62,946 nt of DNA. Origin: Planctomycetota bacterium (GTDB lineage: Bacteria > Planctomycetota > Planctomycetia > Gemmatales > Gemmataceae). The stretch is taken from contig JAIOPV010000202.1 of assembly GCA_021413735.1 (NCBI GenBank), positions 1 to 62,946 of the forward strand. Direction: 5' to 3'. The notes under the pieces were generated by a model. The model was not told where the DNA came from. It ran no database searches and saw only the letters and a list, made by a program, of their open reading frames with translations. Below are positions 50,951 to 59,454 of the stretch, one piece after another; the first letter of the stretch is position 1, and every line of letters begins with the position of its first letter. A program made the position numbers and the translations under genes.

Positions 50951-52684
50951 ATGCGCCGCCTCATCGGTTGCTTCACGTTCCTTCTCACCGCACTGGCCGT
51001 CACTTCGGAGGCCGCACAACCTCCCGGAATCGCACCGCCACGCGAGAAATCTCCGGTCGTTGCCGCGGGCAACTCGACGCAGGCCGCGAAGATGCCGTTC
51101 ACCGGTCTCACGCCCGCCAAGCCGATGTTCGATGCGTGTCTGTATCGCTACGGCGTTGGCACTTCGAGCAAGCAGTGTCAGGCGTTCGTCGATCAGGCGC
51201 TGGGCATGTACTACTCGTATGTCTGGATCGAAGCCGCCCGTGCCGCCGAGACCGCACTGTCGCACGATCCCGATTGCGCTTACGCCTGGCTCGTGCTGCA
51301 CCGTTCGCTCGAAAAGTGGGGCAAAGGTGCGGTCACTCCCAAAACGGCTGCGCTCTCAGGTGTCCTCGGTGCGCCGGCGTTCGCGTCGATGTCCGACAAG
51401 CAAACGAAATCACCGCTCGATTACACCCTGGAAATGGCTCGCAAGCTGATGCCCAAGGCCAGCCATCGCGAGCAGCTTCTCATTCAGTCGCGGCTGCAAG
51501 AGAAGGGCATGTGGCCAGGCGTCGGCCCTGACGAACGCAAGAAGAAGGCACAGCAATCGCTCGACGAACTGCTCACGCTCTACGAAGACGACGAGGAAGG
51601 TTGGTTCTGGCGTGCCCAACTCGCGGCCGGCGATGGACCGAACGCCGCCGCCACGTTCTACAAGGCGTTGCTCAAGGTGAACCCCATCCATCCGGGGGCG
51701 AATCACGAACTCGTTCACTTCTTCGAGAACATCCGTCGGCCGGCACTCGGCTGGCCATACGCGGAAGGCTACATGAAATCGTCGCCGGGCATTCCACACG
51801 CGTTCCACATGCAGGCGCACCTCGGCATGCGAATCGGCAAATGGGGCACGACTTCCGACTGGTCCGCGAAGGCAGTGGAACTTCAGATCGCGTACCACAA
51901 GTATCAGGGCGTGACGCCGGGCGAGGATCACCAGTTCAATCACCACCTGGAAACGCTGACTCGCAGCCTCGTTCACGATGGCCGGTTCGCGGATGCGAAG
52001 GACATCAAGGTGAAGGCCGAGGGATACAAGTATGCGTTCCGCCCCGAGTGGTTCCGAATGGCGCTCGCGGAGCAGGATTGGTCGGAGTGTCAAAAGCAGA
52101 TCGAGCAGTTCCGCAAGACCGACAAGGCAAGTGGCGCATATCACGCTGCACTGGTGTGTCTGAACAAGGGTGAAACCGAACAGGCTGGCCGCGAGGTTGA
52201 CACGCTTCGTGCGCTGCAACAGGCCAAGAAATCAGACAAGACCCTCGAACGCCGGTTGTTGGAAGTGCAGGGTCGTTACCTGTGTCAGAAGGGCGACGGC
52301 GAAGCCGGGCTGAAGTTGCTCAAGAAACTGGTGGACAGCACGAAGAACGATTTCAGCAGTCACGCATGGGGTCACGGAGCCGTTCCGATGGAAGCGTGGG
52401 GCATCGGCGCTCTTGAGGCCGGCAACGCGGTTGACGCCGAGGAAGCGTTCCAGGAGGCGTTGGCTCACGATGCGGGGAGTGTTCGCGGGGCGCTCGGGTT
52501 GTGGGCATTGTGCGAACGCCTTGGCCGCACGGAGGAAGCCGCGAGTTGCCTGAAGTTGGCTCAGCGTCTCTGGGCGAAGGCAGCACCGAAGGACTTCGAG
52601 ATGCTGAAGGCCGACATGGCGAAGCGTGCGTCGAAGATCGCGAAGCCGATGGCTGCCGCGACCGCCGCCAACGAAGGAATGTAA
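50951..52684 (+). CDS. Exported TPR-like repeat protein
   Basis: A 577-residue protein with a signal peptide (MRRLIGCFTFLLTALAVTSEA), then helical repeats of the tetratricopeptide type (AARAAETALSHDPDCAYAWLVL, AAATFYKALLKVNPIHPGANHELVH, AEEAFQEALAHDAGSVRGALGLWALCERLGR). A histidine-rich segment near 290-330 (HAFHMQAHLGMRIGKW, EDHQFNHHLETL) is unusual for plain TPR proteins. A scaffold or binding role is likely; enzymatic activity is not excluded. ATG 50951 is used, divergent from the giant kinase. It precedes a thioredoxin-like gene on the same strand after a family B palindrome. Confidence 0.7.
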   Translation: MRRLIGCFTFLLTALAVTSEAAQPPGIAPPREKSPVVAAGNSTQAAKMPFTGLTPAKPMFDACLYRYGVGTSSKQCQAFVDQALGMYYSYVWIEAARAAETALSHDPDCAYAWLVLHRSLEKWGKGAVTPKTAALSGVLGAPAFASMSDKQTKSPLDYTLEMARKLMPKASHREQLLIQSRLQEKGMWPGVGPDERKKKAQQSLDELLTLYEDDEEGWFWRAQLAAGDGPNAAATFYKALLKVNPIHPGANHELVHFFENIRRPALGWPYAEGYMKSSPGIPHAFHMQAHLGMRIGKWGTTSDWSAKAVELQIAYHKYQGVTPGEDHQFNHHLETLTRSLVHDGRFADAKDIKVKAEGYKYAFRPEWFRMALAEQDWSECQKQIEQFRKTDKASGAYHAALVCLNKGETEQAGREVDTLRALQQAKKSDKTLERRLLEVQGRYLCQKGDGEAGLKLLKKLVDSTKNDFSSHAWGHGAVPMEAWGIGALEAGNAVDAEEAFQEALAHDAGSVRGALGLWALCERLGRTEEAASCLKLAQRLWAKAAPKDFEMLKADMAKRASKIAKPMAAATAANEGM

Positions 52685-52688
52685 ACTT

Positions 52689-52760
52689 GTGAGCGTCGGG
52701 GCGTAAGCCCGACGGTGCCATTCGCACTTCACCGTCGGGCTTACGCCCCCCGACGCTCAC
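52689..52760. repeat. Family B palindrome after the TPR gene
   Basis: Arms GTGAGCGTCGGGGCGTAAGC... (52689-52717) and CACCGTCGGGCTTACGCC... (52730-52760) are inverted copies with a 12-base spacer, close to perfect. It lies just after the stop at 52684, so it may also terminate the TPR gene. Confidence 0.8.
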
Positions 52761-52774
52761 TGACTCAACCCACC

Positions 52775-53332
52775 ATGACCCGTATTTTTCTTGGCTTTTG
52801 CCTCACACTCATACTCGCACTCACACTTTCCGCCGCCGATCCGTGCGTCTCGGGCGTGCCGGTGGGAAAGCGACCGGGACCGTACAGCTTCCTCGTTGCC
52901 ACCGGTCCGCAGCGAGGTCAGCAAACGTGCTACATCTGCGAACAGCACGAGAACAACAAACCCGCGGTCGTCGTGTTCACGCGCACGCTATCGGAACCGC
53001 TGGGCAAGTTGCTCGGTCAACTCGAAGCAGCGGGCGCAACCGCGAAAGACTCGGGCTACAAGGTGTGGTGTACGCAACTCGCGGAGAAGGCCGATCTCGA
53101 CACGCTGGCAAAGTGGGCCCAGAAGCAAGGGCTGAAGACGGTGCCGGTAGGTACGTTCGAGGATGCTGACGGCCCGCCGTCGTACAAGTTGCACAAAGAC
53201 GCCGACGTGACCGTGCTGCTGTTCACGAAGCAAAAAGTGGTCGCGAACTTCGCGTTCCGCACTGGGGAACTGACCGACAAGAAAATCGACGAGATCGTGA
53301 AGACCGTGCCAACGCTTTTCGAGAAGAAGTGA
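52775..53332 (+). CDS. Exported thioredoxin-fold protein
   Basis: A 185-residue protein with a signal peptide (MTRIFLGFCLTLILALTLSA). After the cleavage site comes SFLVATGPQRGQQTCYICEQHENNKPAVVVF, where CYIC is a possible redox CxxC, and the C-terminal half has the KADLDTLAKWAQKQGLKTVPVGTF and GELTDKKIDEIVKTVPTLF segments. The fold looks thioredoxin-like but the CxxC is not in the WCGPC context, so redox activity is only possible. ATG 52775 is chosen at the signal peptide. It converges with the DUF1559 gene, 11 bases apart. Confidence 0.6.
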   Translation: MTRIFLGFCLTLILALTLSAADPCVSGVPVGKRPGPYSFLVATGPQRGQQTCYICEQHENNKPAVVVFTRTLSEPLGKLLGQLEAAGATAKDSGYKVWCTQLAEKADLDTLAKWAQKQGLKTVPVGTFEDADGPPSYKLHKDADVTVLLFTKQKVVANFAFRTGELTDKKIDEIVKTVPTLFEKK

Positions 53333-53343
53333 CAGCCGCCACT

Positions 53344-54201
53344 TCACGGCGGCGGAACTTCTTCGCCACCTGCGACAGTCGCAAGCGCAGCCAGCACAGC
53401 GGGAGAAATCGTGTCCTTCGTTTCACGCACGGATGCGTCGGCAAGCAAGATGTGAAACGCGACCCCAGATGGTGGTCGGAACACGTTCGATTGCCGAAAG
53501 TGCGTGCCGCCGAAGGGCAATCCTTCTCCCGTGAGTTGGCCGCCGTTCAGTTCAATTCCGCGAGCCGTGCTCGGACCGCCCCGCATCCACGGGCCAACTT
53601 CGTAACCCGTTTCGATGAGCATGATGGTGTTGTCGAGGCCATCCTTTACATCTTCGGTCTTCAGGGTGCGATCGTAGCCGAACATGCCGATGCCCGGCGA
53701 GTCGTCGGCTCGTGTCGCGGCATCGGCACCGATGCCAGCCATGCCAACGTAGTTCGTAATGCTGACGTCGCCGCCCGTCGGATACGCGATACTCGCCTGC
53801 GTGTGTCCCCGTTCCTGCCTCCAGTCAGGACACGTGAACCCCAGCCCAGTGCAGCCTCCCACTGCGGTCACGTTCTTCGCGTTCGTAGCCGAATCCCACG
53901 GCTCCGCGAGCTTGAACTTGGCGTAGAGGTTGCCATGCTCGAGGTACGGCAACAGAGTCACGAAACCGCTCAGTCGCTGGTCAGGTGAAAGCGTGGTGTC
54001 GGGAACGGTGCCTGTCGGAAAGTGGCCGAACGTGTCGCGGTAGTTGTGGATGCCGAGACCGAGAAACTTGAGGTTATTGGCGCACGACATACGGCTCGCG
54101 GCCCGCTTCGTGTTGGCGATAGCCGGCAAGAGCAGCGAAACCACGCCGAGCAAGACAACGATAACGATGAGCAGTGTAAGTACCGTGATGCCGCGACGCA
54201 T
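53344..54201 (-). CDS. DUF1559 pilin-like protein, atypical leader
   Basis: A 285-residue DUF1559 protein. These planctomycete proteins look like type IV pseudopilins, usually with GFTLIELLVV at the start. Here the start reads MRRGITVLTLLIVIVVLLGVVSLLLPAIANTKRAASRMSC, keeping the hydrophobic helix but losing the Phe and Glu5 of the processing site. The DUF1559 core follows: NNLKFLGLGIHNYRDTFGHFPTG, LLPYLEHGNLY, TNYVGMAGIG, MLIETG and a final DASVRETKDTISP region. ATG 54201 has GGAGG upstream. It follows the esterase gene by 58 bases on the same strand. Confidence 0.82.
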   Translation of the reverse strand: MRRGITVLTLLIVIVVLLGVVSLLLPAIANTKRAASRMSCANNLKFLGLGIHNYRDTFGHFPTGTVPDTTLSPDQRLSGFVTLLPYLEHGNLYAKFKLAEPWDSATNAKNVTAVGGCTGLGFTCPDWRQERGHTQASIAYPTGGDVSITNYVGMAGIGADAATRADDSPGIGMFGYDRTLKTEDVKDGLDNTIMLIETGYEVGPWMRGGPSTARGIELNGGQLTGEGLPFGGTHFRQSNVFRPPSGVAFHILLADASVRETKDTISPAVLAALATVAGGEEVPPP

Positions 54202-54259
54202 GGAGAACCTCCGGCGGATGTGACCCACACCGTGAGGACGCTCGCGGAGTGATGCAATT

Positions 54260-55348
54260 TCACCGGCCAGCCGCCGGAAACAAGAATTGGAGCACGCGGT
54301 CGAAACGACTGCTCCACGCGGCCTCATTGTGCATTCCGCCGTCAACCTCCTCGTAGTGAAGCCCTTCGCGATCCTCCATGCCGCGACGTGCGAACTGAGT
54401 CGCCAGCCGCCGAGTCCGGTTCAGCATCGCAGACATGCCAACTTCCGAGGCTCCCTCTCGCGTGCCCATGTCGAGCCACACCCGGCAGCGTTTCATCCAC
54501 TCGGGTGCAACGTGAACGTTCTGCAAGAAGTATTCCTGATCCCACCAGATCGAAGGCGACATCGCCGCGCACCGCCCAAACACCGCGGGATACCACTTGC
54601 ACAAATGCAGCGAGATCAGCCCACCCATCGACGAACCGCCGATGCCGGTGTGTTCCGCTTCCGGTCGCGTTCGGTAACACGCATCAACGAACGGCTTCAC
54701 CTCTTCAACGAGGAACCGCCCGTAGTCGCGCGACCAGTCGCCGGCGCGATCCTTGCCACAGCGCCGCGGTCCGTACTCACGCAGTCGATCCACCGAGTTC
54801 GCGATGCCGACGATGATGAGCGGTTCCGCCTGTGAGGCACGAATCGTTCGTTCCGCGACCTCGTTGGCCCACCAGGGATTCCCGGCAAACGCTGTCTCGG
54901 GGTCGAACAGGTTTTGACCGTCGTGCATGTACAGAACGGGGTAACGTCGGCGTGGGTCGAGTTCGTAGCCTGGTGGAAGCCAGACCGAGATGGTTCGCGG
55001 GTGCGGCACGAATCGCGAAGTGAAATCGTAATGGTACTCGATGCTGCTGCGGCCCCATCCGGCGACGTGAACCTCCTGGAAGTCGTTGTGGTTGACGTGC
55101 AGTTCGCGTGGGGCGAGTTCGTGCCCGCGACCATCGGATTCGGCCTCACGCCAGCGGCCGAGCGTGACGAGAAACTGGCCGCGAAAGCCGGTCGGCAGGT
55201 CGAGGCGAGCGTAGCGAGTGCCGTCGTCCCAGCAGTCGAGGCGCACGCGATCGGCGAACCAGTCCCCGAGAATGGGACCGTCGCCGGCAAGGAACACGGG
55301 TTGCCACGGCGGGGTGATGTCCGGCACCCGCACGACGAACTCGAACAT
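54260..55348 (-). CDS. Putative esterase with N-terminal starch-binding-like domain
   Basis: A 362-residue protein. The first ~110 residues look like a CBM20/48-type beta domain (FEFVVRVPDITPPWQPVFLAGDGPILGDW...), the rest an alpha/beta hydrolase of the esterase D family: SVWLPPGYELDPRRRYPVLYMHDGQNLFDP, GIANSVDRLREY, the nucleophile elbow GGSSMGGLISLH with Ser, and a likely catalytic His in GGMHNEAAW. The Phe-Asp-P-x segment near DGQNLFDP is also typical. No signal peptide, so cytoplasmic. Its substrate is unknown. ATG 55348. Confidence 0.83.
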   Translation of the reverse strand: MFEFVVRVPDITPPWQPVFLAGDGPILGDWFADRVRLDCWDDGTRYARLDLPTGFRGQFLVTLGRWREAESDGRGHELAPRELHVNHNDFQEVHVAGWGRSSIEYHYDFTSRFVPHPRTISVWLPPGYELDPRRRYPVLYMHDGQNLFDPETAFAGNPWWANEVAERTIRASQAEPLIIVGIANSVDRLREYGPRRCGKDRAGDWSRDYGRFLVEEVKPFVDACYRTRPEAEHTGIGGSSMGGLISLHLCKWYPAVFGRCAAMSPSIWWDQEYFLQNVHVAPEWMKRCRVWLDMGTREGASEVGMSAMLNRTRRLATQFARRGMEDREGLHYEEVDGGMHNEAAWSSRFDRVLQFLFPAAGR

Positions 55349-55766
55349 GGGAACTACCTGAGCGAAGCGTCGATTGGGGTATTATTCGTCTCGGGAACTG
55401 CGGCAAGATGAGCAGACGTGGCCAAATGCGTCGTTTCGGATCAAAAAGTGCGTGATGCCCGTGGTTCCGGATGGTTCCGGAGTCGCCCCAATCTCAGTGT
55501 AAGTTCATCGAGTTTGTGATCGAATGCCGCAAGATGTTTGTCACGAACGAGATGTATTCACGATCCAACTGCCAGTAGATGCTCTAACGATATTTCTTCC
55601 GGACGAATCGAATGGTTCCGGACGTGGGGTGGGGATGTGGGCCGGAATCAAGTAACGACTTCGTTATACCCACGGAAGAAGGCCACTGACTCGGGGTTGT
55701 GCGGTCAACCTGGATTGCCTATAGCCCGGGAGCGTTTCTGAAATCGTTCGTTGGCGAAGGACCGCC
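55349..55766. other. Gene-free 418 bases with a family D repeat
   Basis: No credible gene. It holds a full family D copy (55589-55650) and a short TTCCGGA-rich fragment near 55470-55485. The rest shows nothing recognisable. Confidence 0.6.
55589..55650 (+). repeat. Interspersed repeat family D, copy 3
   Basis: TATTTCTTCCGGACGAATCG at 55590-55609 followed by ATGGTTCCGGACGTGGGGTG and GGGCCGGAATC. Same order as the other two copies, shorter by one unit. Confidence 0.7.
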
Positions 55767-58556
55767 ATGATGTCGGAGAAGAGTCCCGACTTCCTCGCTC
55801 GATCCGTGGCAGGCGTTGTTGCCTGGATCGTCCGTCATCCGTGGGCTGTGCTCGCGGTTGCTGGCGTTTTGACAGCCGTGGCCGTGGATGTGGCGTATGC
55901 GCGTCTCGATTACCACACCCAGCGCAATGATCTCCTCAGCGCCGACAAGCCGTGCCAGCAGCGTTGGCAGCGCTACATTGATGCATTCGGCGACGACGAC
56001 GACATGGTTGTCGTTGCCGAGGGAACGAATCACGCACAGATGCAGGCAGCGCTCGATGCTGTCGCCGCGAAGGTGAAACAGCAACCGGACCTGTTCGACC
56101 GCGTGTTCTACAAGGTCGATGTGAGCCATCTCCGCGACCGTGGATTGATGCACCTTCCACCCGAACAACTGGAAGCGGTTTCCGCACGGCTCGACCGCAT
56201 GGGTCCGCTTCTCGGGGCGATTGGCCCGGTTGCGTGGCGAATGCTCTCGGTTCAATCACTGCTCGGGAACGCCGCGCTGACGCTGGAAGCACAGCATGCG
56301 GGCCGTGAAGTGTCCGCTGCCGACCGCGATCTGCTGACACAACTTCCCGCGATTGCGAACTCGGCAGCGGAGTCGCTGAAGAACCCCGACGCATACCGCA
56401 ATCCGTGGGCGCTCGCAGCCGTCACGCCGAGTCTGGCACAAAAGGCTCACGAAGCCGAGGCACTCACGGGGCCGCAGTATTTCTTCACGCCCGACGGCTC
56501 GCTGGCAATGCTGACCTGCCGACCGCGGAAGGCAACCGAATCGTTCACGCCAGCGAAAGAAGCGAACGCCGCGATGCGTGCGATTCTCGCTGATGTGACG
56601 CCGCAGTTTCCAGGCGTTTCGCTCGGGCTGACGGGCTTGCCGGTCCTCGAAACCGACGAAATGGAGCTTTCGGACAACGACACGCAGCGGGCTTCTTGGC
56701 TCGCGTTGCTTGGCGTCGCGGTGCTGTATTTGGTGGTGTATCGCGGCCCACGTTATCCGTTCCTGACGATCGTGAGTCTGGTGATCGGCACGTTGTGGGC
56801 GCTCGGTTGGGCGACGATCACGGTGGGTCACCTGAACATTCTCTCGGCCACGTTCGCCGTGATGCTGATTGGCTTGGGCGACTACGGCGTGCTGTGGATC
56901 GCCCAGTATGACGAAGCCCGTCGACGCGGTGAAGGTGTCGAAGAGGCACTGCGAAGCACGGCGTTGCACGCCGGCCCGAGCATCATTACGGCAGCGGCAA
57001 CGACGGGCCTGGCGTTCTTCGCGGTGATGCTGGCTGACTTCAAGGCGGTGGCTGAACTCGGCTGGATTGCTGGCTTCGGCGTGCTGTTCTGTGCCGCGAG
57101 TTGCGTGCTGGTGATGCCCGCGTTGATCGTCGTCATCGAACGCCGACGAACGATTCCCGTTGCTGGCACGATCAGGCCGAACAGCAACATCATGGCTGCC
57201 GCATCTCCGGAAACGCTGCTGTTCCCGACCGTGTGGGTGCCACGTTTGGCTCGTCATCCGTGGCTCGTGTTGGTTGGCGGTGCGGCGTTGTTGCTGGTGT
57301 GTGGTGTGTTTGCGACGCGGCTGGAATACGACCACAACCTGCTGAATCTGCAACCCCGTGGCCTCGACTCCGTGACGTGGGAACACAAACTGATCGACAA
57401 GGCTGCCGGTGCTTCGTGGGACGCGTTGAGCATCGCTCATTCGCGTGAAGAAGCACTCGCATTGAAGGCAAAGTACGAAGCACTTCCCGAAGTCGGCCGC
57501 GTGGTGGAAGTGGCGTCGATGGTGCCCGCCGATCAAGACCGAAAGTTGCCGATCGTGCGTGCGATTCACGACCGCCTGAAGAACTTGCCGGCCGTCGATC
57601 AACTACCCGCTCCGGTAGGATCGGAGCCTGTGCTGGTTCGAGCAACGGCCACTCGCGTGGCGCAACTCGCAGGCAATGACACCGCGTTGTCACTCGCGGC
57701 AACCTCACTCCGGGAAGCACTCGACACTTGCCCGGACGCCGCGATTCGCCTCCGTGCGTTCGACCGCCGACTCGCTGCCGACCTCGCTGGCGAACTGCAC
57801 AAACTCAAGTCGGTGTCGCGGCCAGCACTGGTGACTGTGGCGGATGTGCCGGTCGAACTTCGCGAACGCTACATCGGGGCACACGGCGAATTCCTGGTGC
57901 GGGCGTTCGCCAAGGATAGCCTGTGGGATTATCCAGCTCTGAAGCGATTCACCACTGCGGCGAACACGGTTGATGCGGACGCGACCGGCAAAGCGTATCG
58001 CACGCTCGAAGGATTGCGGCAGATGAAGGTTGGCTTCGAGTGGGCCGCCGCTTACGCTCTGGCTGCGATCGTGCTCGTGCTGTTCCTCGATCTGCGGCGA
58101 GTGCAGGAGTTGTTGCTTGGCTTGTTCCCGTTGGCGGTTGGCGTCGTGATGACGCTCGGCGTGATGGGCATGTGTGGCGTGGCGTTGAACCCGGCGAACA
58201 TGATTGCGTTGCCGTTGATCGTGGGCGTCGGCGTCGATAACGGCGTGCATGTGCTGCACGATTATCGCGGTCGAAACCGGAGGCGTGCGTATCGCCTTGG
58301 TTCGGCGACGGGTCGCGGCGTGCTGGTCGCAGCCCTCACGACAATCCTGGGTTTCGGCACACTTATGACCGCCCGACATGCGGGAATGGCGAGTCTGGGT
58401 CTGGCGCTGACGCTCGGGGTGACGTTCTGCATGGTCGCGGCGCTCGTGTGGCTGCCGGCCGTGCTGCACCTGCTCGATGTGCGATCTCAGAAACGCGATG
58501 CTGAGGCGAAGCCGTCGCCGATCCTGTTGCCGTTGCCTGCGAAACAAGCGGCGTGA
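55767..58556 (+). CDS. RND-family transporter, HpnN/MMPL-like
   Basis: A 929-residue inner-membrane protein with two halves. Each has an N-terminal hydrophobic segment (HPWAVLAVAGVLTAVAVDVAYARLD near 25; HPWLVLVGGAALLLVCGVFATRLEYD near 495), a large periplasmic domain and a block of about five helices (WLALLGVAVLYLVV...; WAAAYALAAIVLVLFLDLRRVQELLLGLFPLAVG...). The ANLNLLSADKPCQQRW-like and HNLLNLQPRGLDS segments fit the hopanoid-transport HpnN group. It probably moves lipids to the outer membrane, but hopanoids in this organism are not shown here. ATG 55767 is used. Confidence 0.82.
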   Translation: MMSEKSPDFLARSVAGVVAWIVRHPWAVLAVAGVLTAVAVDVAYARLDYHTQRNDLLSADKPCQQRWQRYIDAFGDDDDMVVVAEGTNHAQMQAALDAVAAKVKQQPDLFDRVFYKVDVSHLRDRGLMHLPPEQLEAVSARLDRMGPLLGAIGPVAWRMLSVQSLLGNAALTLEAQHAGREVSAADRDLLTQLPAIANSAAESLKNPDAYRNPWALAAVTPSLAQKAHEAEALTGPQYFFTPDGSLAMLTCRPRKATESFTPAKEANAAMRAILADVTPQFPGVSLGLTGLPVLETDEMELSDNDTQRASWLALLGVAVLYLVVYRGPRYPFLTIVSLVIGTLWALGWATITVGHLNILSATFAVMLIGLGDYGVLWIAQYDEARRRGEGVEEALRSTALHAGPSIITAAATTGLAFFAVMLADFKAVAELGWIAGFGVLFCAASCVLVMPALIVVIERRRTIPVAGTIRPNSNIMAAASPETLLFPTVWVPRLARHPWLVLVGGAALLLVCGVFATRLEYDHNLLNLQPRGLDSVTWEHKLIDKAAGASWDALSIAHSREEALALKAKYEALPEVGRVVEVASMVPADQDRKLPIVRAIHDRLKNLPAVDQLPAPVGSEPVLVRATATRVAQLAGNDTALSLAATSLREALDTCPDAAIRLRAFDRRLAADLAGELHKLKSVSRPALVTVADVPVELRERYIGAHGEFLVRAFAKDSLWDYPALKRFTTAANTVDADATGKAYRTLEGLRQMKVGFEWAAAYALAAIVLVLFLDLRRVQELLLGLFPLAVGVVMTLGVMGMCGVALNPANMIALPLIVGVGVDNGVHVLHDYRGRNRRRAYRLGSATGRGVLVAALTTILGFGTLMTARHAGMASLGLALTLGVTFCMVAALVWLPAVLHLLDVRSQKRDAEAKPSPILLPLPAKQAA

Positions 58557-58561
58557 AGTGG

Positions 58562-59380
58562 TCACGCTCCTGGTGGCTTGGCCCGTGCGAGTTGCTCACG
58601 CATCTGAGCTAACTCCGCTTCCAACGCTTTCGCTCGCTGTTCCGCCTCGACTCGCGCCGCTGCCTCAGCGGTAAGTTGCCCTTGGGCCGCAGTGAGCTGT
58701 GCTTCAGTCGCCGCGAGTTCGCTGTTGACCGCTGCCAACTGTGTTTGGGTCGCGTTGAGTTGTCGCAGCAGGTCACCGGGGAGCGGAAGCAACTCGCCAC
58801 GGAACCAGAACCGCACCCAGCCTTCAAACAAAGCCACTTCGAGTTCGAGTTCCGGAATCGCAAAGCGTTGCGATCTGTTCGGCAACACCGTTCGATAATC
58901 TCCGTCGCGGAGATGAAAGAGGCTCAACTCGTCGGCATCCGGGTAGAAGACAAGATAGTACGGGACCTTCAACTCCTTCTCATACTTCTCGTAACTGATC
59001 TCGTAATCCTTCCGGACGCTGTGCTTCGAGACATATTCCAGCACGAGGAATGGGCCGGTTGGTTGAAGAATGGTCGTGAAGTTCGTGTTCGCTTTGATGG
59101 GTTCCGGGTGAACGACGATCATGTTGTCGGGCACTATCTGCCCAGGTTTGTCGGGGTGTTCGCCCGCCCTCGGGTACTGAACCAGGAGTTCGTTGAAGCA
59201 CTGAATATCCGGCCGTGAAACCCGGATCAGTTCAAAGCTCGCGACCGTGATTTTTCGCTGTGTGGATTGGGAGATGGCTTCCATGAAATGTTCCATGGGC
59301 AGGGAACGGAGGTAGCGATCAGCCGCGTAGTCGTACACCAGCTTGGTTCGACCGCGGTCGAATGTGGTTTGCGTATCCAT
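58562..59380 (-). CDS. Uma2-type protein with C-terminal coiled coil
   Basis: A 272-residue protein of the DUF820/Uma2 group. Core: RPDIQCFNELLVQYPRAGEHPDKPGQIVPDNMIVVHPEP, FLVLEYVSKHSVRKDYEISYEKYEKELKVPYYLVFYPDADELSLFHLRDGDY (the LEYVS...K...Y catalytic-type stretch). The last ~55 residues form a heptad-rich coiled coil (QLNATQTQLAAVNSELAATEAQLTAAQGQLTAEAAARVEAEQRAK...). Such tails may promote oligomerisation. ATG 59380 has GAGGG upstream. It converges with the HpnN-like gene, 5 bases apart. Confidence 0.85.
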   Translation of the reverse strand: MDTQTTFDRGRTKLVYDYAADRYLRSLPMEHFMEAISQSTQRKITVASFELIRVSRPDIQCFNELLVQYPRAGEHPDKPGQIVPDNMIVVHPEPIKANTNFTTILQPTGPFLVLEYVSKHSVRKDYEISYEKYEKELKVPYYLVFYPDADELSLFHLRDGDYRTVLPNRSQRFAIPELELEVALFEGWVRFWFRGELLPLPGDLLRQLNATQTQLAAVNSELAATEAQLTAAQGQLTAEAAARVEAEQRAKALEAELAQMREQLARAKPPGA

Positions 59381-59454
59381 GCTGAAACCCTCGACAGGAT
59401 TGATCTGCGAAGTGTACCGCAACGACCACGGCATCGGGAAGATGAGATGAACGC

